A stretch of DNA of 16,733 bases from Anaerolineae bacterium (GTDB lineage Bacteria; Chloroflexota; Anaerolineae; 4572-78; J111), in NCBI GenBank assembly GCA_020433835.1, contig JAGRBY010000092.1:1-16733 (forward strand), given 5' to 3'. Shown one piece after another: positions 1 through 5,530 of this stretch. How positions within the stretch are numbered: the first letter of the stretch is position 1; each line of letters opens with the position of its first letter. The notes beneath the pieces are model-generated. The model saw nothing but the letters and a program-made list of their open reading frames with translations. It was not told the origin of the DNA and searched no databases. A program made the translations under genes and the position numbers.

Positions 1-13
1 CTAAAGATGTATG

Positions 14-127
14 ACTTACGCAAAAGTCAGGTGACAGTCACTTATTCGTAATAAATCAGTGTTGGATTAGCCCAAATAGGTCGATTTAGGGTGTTCAAGT
101 GACTGTCACCCTTATAACTGCGTAAGT
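14..127. repeat. MITE-like foldback element, copy 1
   Basis: Imperfect inverted repeat. The outer arms are ACTTACGCA (14-22) and TGCGTAAGT (119-127). Inside them are GTGACAGTCAC (31-41) and GTGACTGTCAC (99-109), each also a small palindrome, and further in TAAATC and GATTTA. A second copy about 90% identical by eye, with the same 68-nt offset between the two inner palindromes, lies at 13950-14062. No ORF is inside, so if mobile it would be non-autonomous. The repeat is seen directly; mobility is inference. Confidence 0.8.
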
Positions 128-240
128 CGTAAGAGGGGGTTTTTCACCCGGCTCTAATCCCAAAAATGTACCAAAAAGCCGATAACCAAACGCTTGCCGC
201 TCGTAATACGCGCTGCAAGCTGGTCGATCCGATTGTTTTA

Positions 241-249
241 TGCTATGCT
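241..249 (+). promoter_or_regulatory. Candidate extended -10 promoter for the Ser/Thr kinase
   Basis: TGC followed by TATGCT matches the extended -10 pattern seen at other genes here. No convincing -35 box is found 17 nt upstream. If it is real, the transcript would have a leader of about 160 nt that includes both foldback repeats. Weak call. Confidence 0.25.
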
Positions 250-268
250 GGAAGATAACATAAATTTC

Positions 269-396
269 AGGTGACAGTACTTGGTTTGGGAGATTAGAGA
301 CTGGAGATTGGAGATTAATCTCTAATTACCAGTCTCCAATCTCTTAATACAGCAAAGTTATTTAGGGACGAGTCCTTATCTAAGCAACTGTCACCT
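269..396. repeat. Third, divergent member of the GTGACAGT foldback family
   Basis: The ends AGGTGACAGT (269-278) and ACTGTCACCT (387-396) are perfect 10-bp inverted repeats and match the inner termini of the 114-bp elements at 14-127 and 13950-14062. The interior differs and contains a second repeat type at 289-345. The right arm stops 8 nt before the kinase Shine-Dalgarno, so the element forms part of that gene's probable leader. It may be a nested insertion or a related element with another core. Confidence 0.6.
289..345 (+). repeat. Second repeat family (GAGATTAGAGACTGG type), copy A
   Basis: A foldback built from purine-rich GGAGATT/AGAGACTGG blocks and their complements (AATCTC, CCAGTCTCC). 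The reverse complement of 2285-2352 gives nearly the same sequence apart from a few extra bases at the centre and one end. The two copies are therefore inverted relative to each other and bracket the kinase gene. It sits inside the 269-396 element. Confidence 0.7.
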
Positions 397-416
397 TTTA
401 TTTGGGAGGCTCAAGA

Positions 417-2237
417 ATGCCCGACACCGCAGAATCAGCGCCTTTGATCGGCCAGACGCTTGGAAATTATCAAATTGTTGAGCAGATTGGTCAAGGCGGG
501 ATGGCAACCGTCTACAAAGCCTTTCAGTTTACCATCGACCGCTACGTGGCCATTAAGGTGCTGCCCGGCCAATTTGCCCGAGACCCCAACTTCGTCAAAC
601 GCTTTGAGTATGAAGCCAAAGCCATCGCCACGCTGGAGCATCCGCACATTTTGCCGGTTCACGATTTCGGCGCGGATGGCAGCCTCTATTACATGGTTAT
701 GCGCTATGTCGAAGGCGGAACACTGTCGGATATGATGGGCCGGCCGTTGCCGTATGAGCGAATTGTGCAATATGTGGGCGATATCGCCCGCGCCCTCGAT
801 TATGCCCATCGCCAGGGTGTTGTGCATCGCGATATTAAACCCAGCAACATGCTCATTGACCAGCACGGCGAAATTCTGCTAACCGATTTTGGTATCGCCA
901 AAATTGTGGAAGGTGCCAACGCCACCCAGTTAACCGCCACCGGCAATATTATCGGCACCCCGGCTTATATGGCCCCCGAACAGGCCCAGGGCGCAAAAGT
1001 AGACGGGCGCAGCGACATCTATTCTTTGGGTGTAGTCCTCTACGAGCTTCTGACCGGCCAACCGCCCTATCAGGCCGAGACACCTTTTGCTATCGCTCTC
1101 AAACACATTAGCGAACCGCTGCCCCCACCCCGCAAGATTAAAGCCGATATTCCCGAAGCGTTTGAGCAGATTGTGTTGAAAGCTATGGCCAAAGAGCCGG
1201 ATCATCGGTTTGATACGGCCGCACAAATGGCCGATGCCCTTCACGCGGCGCTCAAGGCTGGTGCCAACCCATCATCCGGCCCGCTGCCGTTTGTTTCTCC
1301 GATGGTTAATGAAGAAGCCACGCAGTTAGGGCGACTGCCGCAGCGAACGCACTCCAGTACGCAGTTGGTGGCTTCGCCGTCGTCAACCCCGGCTAGCACT
1401 CCGGCTCAAACCGGCGGTAATCGCCAACTGATGATAGTCGGCGGCATCCTGGTTTTACTCTGCCTGGTCGCTGTCGGTGTGGGTGTCTGGTTTTTAGCCG
1501 GCGATGATGACGATGAAACGGCCAGCCGCCTGCCTCCCCTAGCAGCTGAGACTGTGGAGGCTGCTGGTGAAGATGAGCCGCCCACCGTCGAGGCTGCTGG
1601 TGAAGATGAACCGCCCACCGTCGAGGCAAAACCCACCGAGGCTGATGATGGTGTCGATGACCTGCACGAGGATGACGCGATTATGGTTGAGGATGACTTT
1701 GAAGATGGTGATGACAGCCTTTGGCCTCAGGAAAGCCTCAGGGATGAATTTGGTATCGCCAAAACTAAAATTGAGGATGGGGTGTACGATATCCAAGTGA
1801 TATCATACAGCGAAGAGGGCAACTCCGGTTGGGCCGAGCTGTACGATGAAACGTTTGATGATTTTGTCCTCACGGTTGATGTTTTCCCGCCAGACGAGGA
1901 CATCGATTTTGAGTATGGCGTTTTCTTCCGGGCTTCTGATGATGGCGTTTACTACTTTACCATGGGCCTCGACGCGTTTTACGTAACCGCTGCCACCGAT
2001 GACGATGATATTGAGCTGATCGACCCGACGCCGCTCGACGTGTTAGCCGATCGAGACCCTTATGAATTAACGGTTGAGGCCGACGGCCCCAACCTGAGTT
2101 TCTTCGTCGATGGCGATTTGGTCGCTGCGGTAGAGGATGATCACTTTGAGGCCGGTGCGCTTGGCTTTTTTCTCGATGTACTTGAAGAGGGCGATGCGGA
2201 GATGGAGCTTGATAACCTCTTAATCGAGCTTCCGTAA
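417..2237 (+). CDS. Transmembrane Ser/Thr protein kinase with C-terminal extracytoplasmic beta-sandwich-like domain
   Basis: Probable Hanks-type receptor kinase of 606 aa. The ATG at 417 is chosen because GGGAGG (404-409) lies 7 nt upstream; the in-frame TTG at 402 precedes that site. The cytoplasmic kinase domain spans about 18-280: glycine loop GQGGMATV 25-32, VAIK lysine 47, HRDIKPSN 137-144, DFG 157-159, APE 186-188. All catalytic residues are present, so it should be active. A Ser/Thr/Pro-rich juxtamembrane linker (285-335) leads to one membrane helix at about 338-360. An Asp/Glu-rich stalk follows, containing a tandem duplication VEAAGEDEPPT x2 (380-401). Residues about 430-606 look like an all-beta, concanavalin/DUF1080-type domain (GVFFRASDDGVYYF, LSFFVDGDLVAAV) that could bind a glycan or other extracellular ligand. 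There are no PASTA repeats. Kinase assignment is firm; the ligand and substrates are unknown. Confidence 0.93.
   Translation: MPDTAESAPLIGQTLGNYQIVEQIGQGGMATVYKAFQFTIDRYVAIKVLPGQFARDPNFVKRFEYEAKAIATLEHPHILPVHDFGADGSLYYMVMRYVEGGTLSDMMGRPLPYERIVQYVGDIARALDYAHRQGVVHRDIKPSNMLIDQHGEILLTDFGIAKIVEGANATQLTATGNIIGTPAYMAPEQAQGAKVDGRSDIYSLGVVLYELLTGQPPYQAETPFAIALKHISEPLPPPRKIKADIPEAFEQIVLKAMAKEPDHRFDTAAQMADALHAALKAGANPSSGPLPFVSPMVNEEATQLGRLPQRTHSSTQLVASPSSTPASTPAQTGGNRQLMIVGGILVLLCLVAVGVGVWFLAGDDDDETASRLPPLAAETVEAAGEDEPPTVEAAGEDEPPTVEAKPTEADDGVDDLHEDDAIMVEDDFEDGDDSLWPQESLRDEFGIAKTKIEDGVYDIQVISYSEEGNSGWAELYDETFDDFVLTVDVFPPDEDIDFEYGVFFRASDDGVYYFTMGLDAFYVTAATDDDDIELIDPTPLDVLADRDPYELTVEADGPNLSFFVDGDLVAAVEDDHFEAGALGFFLDVLEEGDAEMELDNLLIELP
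1554..1619 (+). repeat. 33-nt tandem duplication within the kinase stalk
   Basis: Two adjacent 33-nt units (1554-1586 and 1587-1619) differ at two third-codon positions and encode the same 11 residues, VEAAGEDEPPT. The near identity suggests a recent in-frame duplication that lengthens the acidic linker between membrane helix and outer domain. Confidence 0.9.
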
Positions 2238-2284
2238 GGCGAAGCTACTCCACAACTACCATAATGCTGTGAATAGAGAGATAA

Positions 2285-2358
2285 GGAGATTGGAGACTGG
2301 TAATTAGAGATTAAACAATCTCCAATCTCCAGTCTCTAATCTCTCAATCTCCTTTTTT
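2285..2358 (+). terminator. Foldback repeat copy B followed by T6; probable terminator of the kinase gene
   Basis: GGAGATTG (2285-2292) pairs with CAATCTCC (2345-2352), with further pairing of AGAGATT/AATCTC blocks inside, and six T follow (2353-2358). It lies in the 122-nt gap between the convergent kinase and carbamoyltransferase genes, ending one base before the latter's stop codon. It is the inverted copy of the repeat at 289-345. Use as a terminator is inferred from hairpin plus T-run. Confidence 0.6.
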
Positions 2359-2359
2359 A

Positions 2360-4198
2360 TCAGTCAACCTGATCAGCACTCAAATGAGAGCCGGTGGCTT
2401 CGTAGCCTTCCGGCTTTTTGACTAAAAACGGCCCCATCACCAACTGATCGATATCCGAGGCGGCAAAGGTGTTGATGGCCTCCTGGGGTGTGGTGACGAT
2501 GGGTTCCCCCCGCAGGTTGTAGGAGGTATTGAGCAGCACCGGCACGCCGGTAGCCTGATCAAACTTTTTAATCAAGTTGTAGTAGCCCGAATTCCACTCC
2601 TCACGAACGCTTTGTAAGCGCCCGGTGCCGTTATGGCAAACGGCCTGAATTTTGTCCCATTTGTCCTGAGGGATATCAGAAACCATAAGCATGTAGCGCG
2701 GTGGGTACTGTTTGTTAAGATTAGGCGTTGAAAAATATTCATGGGCCCGATCTTCCATAACCACTGGCGCAAACGGTCGGAACGGCTCTCGGAATTTGAT
2801 TTTGGTGTTGACGATCTCTTTCATAGCCTCGCTGCGCGGATCGGCAATGATCGAGCGATGGCCCAGCGCCCGCGGCCCCCACTCAAACCGGCCTCGATAC
2901 CAACCGATGACCTTTTCTTGCAGCAGGGTGTCGACGGCCTGATCGAGCAGTTTATCATCGTCATCAAACTCCTCATAGGCAAAGCCGCTCGATTTGATGG
3001 CTTCAACCATATCGCTTTCCGGAAATTCAGCGCCCCAGTAAGCATGCTCCATCGTAAATCGGCGTGGGTGGCCAAAGATGACGTGGTAGGCATACAGCGC
3101 TGCGCCCAGCGCGCCGCCGGCATCACCGGCCGCCGGCTGTATGAAAACGTTTTCAAACGGACCTTCGCGCATAACGCGACCGTTAGCGACACTGTTGAGC
3201 GCAACCCCACCGGCCATGACCAAATTTTTCGAGCCGCCACTTTCTCGATGGGCGCGGTCGGCCATCTTCAAAATAATGTCTTCCGTAACGCGCTGGATGC
3301 TGGCGGCGATGTCAGCATATTTTTGATTGTGGGCGGCAGCGGCATCGTTCCAGTCCGGGTGATCTTTGGCCGGGTGGGTGGTCGTCGTGAAAAATTCGGC
3401 TTCCGGTTTACGGGCCGGGCCAAACAGATCGACAAATTTTTGATTGAAGGTTTTGCTGGTCGAGTAGTGGAAGCTGAAGTAATCCATATTGAGGGTAATA
3501 CCGCCACCTTCATCGACATTGACAACTTTGTAGACGTCGTCCATATACTTGGGCTGGCCGTAAGGGGCCATGCCCATTACTTTGTACTCGCCGTTGTTGA
3601 CGCGAAAGCCCAGATAAGCGGTAAAAGCCGAATAGAGCAGCCCTAGCGAATGGGGGAAGCGCAGTTCGTGGCTTAGGTTGATGCCATTGCTGCCGCTGCC
3701 GTTCCAGGCGGCGGTCGCCTGGCCGATAGAGGCGGTTGTCCACTCGCCGACACCGTCGATGGTTAAAACGGCGGCGTCTTGATAGGGCGAGCAAAACATA
3801 GCGCTGGCGGCGTGGGACAAGTGGTGTTCAACAAAGAGAATTTTGTTGGTCGGTACGCCGACGCCGGTTTGCAGTTGGCTTTTGATCCACAGCTTTTCAT
3901 TGAACCAGGTAACCATCGACTCGCGAAAGACGCCCCACGAGCGCGGAAAGGTGCTGAGTGAGGTCTGCATAATCCGCTCGAATTTAATCAGCGGCTTTTC
4001 GTAGAAAACCACATAGTCCAGGTCATCGCTGGTGATGTTGGCTCGCTTCAGGCAGAAATCGATGGCCTGTTTGGGGAAGCTATGATCGTGCTTTTTGCGG
4101 GTGAAGCGTTCTTCTTCGGCTGCCGCGACGAGTTGGCCGTTAACCAACAGAGCAGCGGCGGCGTCGTGATAGTAGCAAGAGACTCCTAAGATATTCAT
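2360..4198 (-). CDS. NodU/CmcH (SxtI/TobZ-like) family O-carbamoyltransferase
   Basis: A 612-aa protein of the COG2192 family, which transfers a carbamoyl group from carbamoyl phosphate, through carbamoyl-adenylate in TobZ, to a hydroxyl of a sugar, antibiotic or toxin. The N-terminal Kae1-like domain begins MNILGVSCYYHDAAAAL. HHLSHA (125-130) supplies the HxxxH metal ligands H125 and H129, and QPAAGDAGGALG (355-366) carries the likely third ligand D359. The C-terminal carbamoyltransferase domain has FEWGPRALGHRSI (438-450) and LLNTSYNLRGEPIV. Length is normal for the family. ATG 4198 is chosen over TTG 4201 because it overlaps the stop codon of the upstream gene (TGATG), a translational coupling arrangement. 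It is the last gene of a three-gene operon. No aminoglycoside, polyketide or Nod-factor genes adjoin it, so the acceptor cannot be named. Confidence 0.92.
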   Translation of the reverse strand: MNILGVSCYYHDAAAALLVNGQLVAAAEEERFTRKKHDHSFPKQAIDFCLKRANITSDDLDYVVFYEKPLIKFERIMQTSLSTFPRSWGVFRESMVTWFNEKLWIKSQLQTGVGVPTNKILFVEHHLSHAASAMFCSPYQDAAVLTIDGVGEWTTASIGQATAAWNGSGSNGINLSHELRFPHSLGLLYSAFTAYLGFRVNNGEYKVMGMAPYGQPKYMDDVYKVVNVDEGGGITLNMDYFSFHYSTSKTFNQKFVDLFGPARKPEAEFFTTTTHPAKDHPDWNDAAAAHNQKYADIAASIQRVTEDIILKMADRAHRESGGSKNLVMAGGVALNSVANGRVMREGPFENVFIQPAAGDAGGALGAALYAYHVIFGHPRRFTMEHAYWGAEFPESDMVEAIKSSGFAYEEFDDDDKLLDQAVDTLLQEKVIGWYRGRFEWGPRALGHRSIIADPRSEAMKEIVNTKIKFREPFRPFAPVVMEDRAHEYFSTPNLNKQYPPRYMLMVSDIPQDKWDKIQAVCHNGTGRLQSVREEWNSGYYNLIKKFDQATGVPVLLNTSYNLRGEPIVTTPQEAINTFAASDIDQLVMGPFLVKKPEGYEATGSHLSADQVD

Positions 4199-4425
4199 CA
4201 AAATTGCCTCAACACTTCTTCTAAGGTTTTGTCACCGGTGGTGCGAGGTCGCCAAAATTCAGCAGGGGGCGTTTTGATTTGAAGCGGGTCGCTCAGCAAA
4301 CTGACACCTATGGCAAACGGGATAAAAACAGTAAAGTAAAATAGGGTGAGCACAATTCGGGCCAAAAAGTCGCCGATTATCTGCCCGAATTTTTTCCATG
4401 CTTCCCAAAGTTTTTTCAAATTCAT
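4198..4425 (-). CDS. Small SxtJ-like membrane protein of the carbamoyltransferase module
   Basis: A 75-aa protein with an amphipathic basic start (MNLKKLWEAWKKFGQIIGDF), one hydrophobic segment at about 20-45 (ARIVLTLFYFTVFIPFAIGV), then a short polar tail containing SDPLQIK, a tryptophan/proline patch (FWRP) and an acidic end. This layout resembles the small membrane proteins encoded beside NodU/CmcH-type carbamoyltransferases, including SxtJ of saxitoxin clusters; this is recognition from memory, not a search. Its stop overlaps the carbamoyltransferase start, so the two products are probably made in fixed ratio and may form a membrane-associated complex. The Shine-Dalgarno is weak (AGAAGAG). 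The function is not established. Confidence 0.75.
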   Translation of the reverse strand: MNLKKLWEAWKKFGQIIGDFLARIVLTLFYFTVFIPFAIGVSLLSDPLQIKTPPAEFWRPRTTGDKTLEEVLRQF

Positions 4426-4478
4426 ACAGTAACTCTTCTAACCACTAAATAAAAAAGGCAAAATAGGTTATTACCGAT

Positions 4479-4661
4479 TTAGAACAGGGTGTAAATGAAG
4501 GGTGCGACGCCTGAAGTGTTGGCGAAAACTAGCAGCAAGCCAAAAAGCAGTAACACGGTAATCATGGGAATCATCCACCACAACTTACGCTGCCACAGAA
4601 ATATCATCACTTCACCGATGATGCCTGTATTGGTGACCATTCCTTTGAAGAAGTTTTTCAT
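4479..4661 (-). CDS. DUF5989 family (SxtK-like) small membrane protein
   Basis: A 60-aa protein with a charged/aromatic N-terminal stretch (WQRKLWW at about 24-30), a single membrane helix at about 31-48 (MIPMITVLLLFGLLLVF), and the ending GVAPFIYTLF, which I recognise as the conserved C-terminus of DUF5989/SxtK-like proteins. AGGAG lies 7 nt before the ATG at 4661. It is the first gene of the operon, followed after 53 nt by the 75-aa membrane protein and then the carbamoyltransferase. The family's recurrent link with carbamoyltransferases suggests membrane docking or an accessory role; no activity is known. Confidence 0.8.
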   Translation of the reverse strand: MKNFFKGMVTNTGIIGEVMIFLWQRKLWWMIPMITVLLLFGLLLVFANTSGVAPFIYTLF

Positions 4662-4684
4662 TGTAATCTCCTAAGACAAAACAG

Positions 4685-4703
4685 GAGGATAGCGTATATC
4701 CTC
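4685..4703 (-). promoter_or_regulatory. Small hairpin in the leader of the carbamoyltransferase operon
   Basis: GAGGATA (4685-4691) and TATCCTC (4697-4703) form a 7-bp stem with a 5-nt loop. It lies between the predicted promoter (4728-4756) and the Shine-Dalgarno of the DUF5989 gene. No T-run follows, so it may be a stability or translation-control structure, or chance. Confidence 0.35.
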
Positions 4704-4727
4704 TTAAGTTTACTATTCCAAGCGCAC

Positions 4728-4756
4728 ATTTTAGCATGACCGGCTAACGGGAGCAA
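4728..4756 (-). promoter_or_regulatory. Predicted sigma-70 type promoter of the carbamoyltransferase operon
   Basis: On the minus strand, TTGCTC (4756-4751) is followed after 17 nt by TAAAAT (4733-4728), preceded by TGC as an extended -10. The -10 matches 5 of 6 consensus bases and the -35 matches 3 of 6. It lies about 65 nt upstream of the DUF5989 start and downstream of a terminator. Confidence 0.5.
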
Positions 4757-4788
4757 CAACGTTATAATCTGATAATAACCGTGGGATT

Positions 4789-4821
4789 AAAAAAGGTCTG
4801 AGTGCGCTCAGACCTTTTTTT
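4789..4821. terminator. Bidirectional rho-independent terminator
   Basis: AGGTCTGAG (4794-4802) and CTCAGACCT (4807-4815) form a perfect 9-bp stem with loop TGCG. It is flanked by A6 (4789-4794) and T7 (4815-4821), so it can act on either strand. It probably ends the transcript of the 141-aa gene on the minus strand and separates it from the carbamoyltransferase operon promoter. Confidence 0.9.
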
Positions 4822-4850
4822 GCGTATTTTATTGGGGAAGGCGAAGGGAT

Positions 4851-5276
4851 TTACTCATCCTCATCCGGATACTCTTGCGCCGGCATGTCAAGCTTAATCA
4901 ATTCACCATGGTAGTTAATGATAATTTTGAAACCCATCATGCCCAGCATCATCCGGGCATCGTCAGGCATACCTTGGGTCATTAAATCGTCCATGCGATT
5001 AATAGAGGAGTCGACCATTGCTTTGGTAAAGAGATCATCTTTGCCGATAAAGTTCATGACCCCTTCCGATACCAAATCTTTATTGGCCGAAACTTGTTCG
5101 TGTAGCCAAGTGATAACTTGGCGATCGATCTCTTCAGCAGCAACGTGACGGCGAAAGTCACCATCCAAGATAACGTAGTGCGGCTCTTGGCCGATGTATG
5201 TTGTTTCTACGGGATTACCGGCTTCATCGTACACCAAATTGGTAAAAAGCGCTTTATGAGGTTTAGACTGTTCCAT
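4851..5276 (-). CDS. Uncharacterised acidic 141-aa protein
   Basis: I do not recognise the family. The protein is soluble (no membrane segment or signal peptide), acidic (tail QEYPDEDE) and unusually rich in Met in its second half (MDDLMTQGMPDDARMMLGMMGFK, about 93-115 overall). The N-terminal half has a strand-rich look (ETTYIGQEPHYVILDGDFRRHV) and a helix with conserved-looking IDRQVITWLHEQV. It has no paralogue in the window. The gene is monocistronic: extended -10 promoter at 5314-5322 and a strong terminator at 4789-4821. The Shine-Dalgarno is poor (GGAA), and the ATG at 5276 is the only good start. Well-isolated regulation signals support a real gene. Confidence 0.75.
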   Translation of the reverse strand: MEQSKPHKALFTNLVYDEAGNPVETTYIGQEPHYVILDGDFRRHVAAEEIDRQVITWLHEQVSANKDLVSEGVMNFIGKDDLFTKAMVDSSINRMDDLMTQGMPDDARMMLGMMGFKIIINYHGELIKLDMPAQEYPDEDE

Positions 5277-5313
5277 AGTATTTTTCCATATATGTCGATA
5301 GTATTGTACCTAT

Positions 5314-5322
5314 ATTATAGCA
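5314..5322 (-). promoter_or_regulatory. Extended -10 promoter of the 141-aa gene
   Basis: TGC-TATAAT reads on the minus strand from 5322 to 5314, about 38 nt before the ATG. The -10 is perfect with the TGn extension; no good -35 lies at standard spacing, as is usual for extended -10 promoters. Confidence 0.6.
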
Positions 5323-5530
5323 CAAAAATTCTTGTAACGCGGCTTACAATAGCCTAGATGGGATGTTAAAGAAAGGTAGGAGTACTGGTAAGCTATTCAT
5401 TATAGCTCCATTGTGATGGCTAAAATCACTCTTTTAGTGTACAGAGAAAGTATGATCAATGTTATAGTTAGAGCAACAGCAGATAAATAAATTTCTGTAG
5501 CACATTTTGATTTTTGCCAGGTGCTCCTCA
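5323..5530. other. Intergenic stretch downstream of topA
   Basis: About 200 nt between the promoter of the 141-aa gene and the topA stop codon. It contains only weak short inverted repeats (for example CTAAAA/TTTTAG near 5423-5440) and no convincing terminator or gene. The short minus-strand frame running through it continues into topA in another frame and has no ribosome site, so it is not called. Confidence 0.5.

Noticed and set aside
402..416. Upstream TTG start adding MGGSR to the kinase
   Set aside because: The TTG overlaps the GGGAGG ribosome site that is properly spaced for the ATG at 417.
1393..1796. Minus-strand frames with repeated protein blocks opposite the kinase stalk
   Set aside because: The repetition comes from the 33-nt duplication and acidic stalk codons read in reverse; no independent gene signals.
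2741..3646. Long 301-codon open frame on the plus strand
   Set aside because: It lies wholly antisense to the carbamoyltransferase, shows no domain or ribosome site, and has the composition expected of a complementary-strand shadow.
4199..4201. TTG one codon before the carbamoyltransferase ATG
   Set aside because: The ATG overlapping the upstream stop codon is the normal coupling start and gives the family N-terminus MNILGVS.
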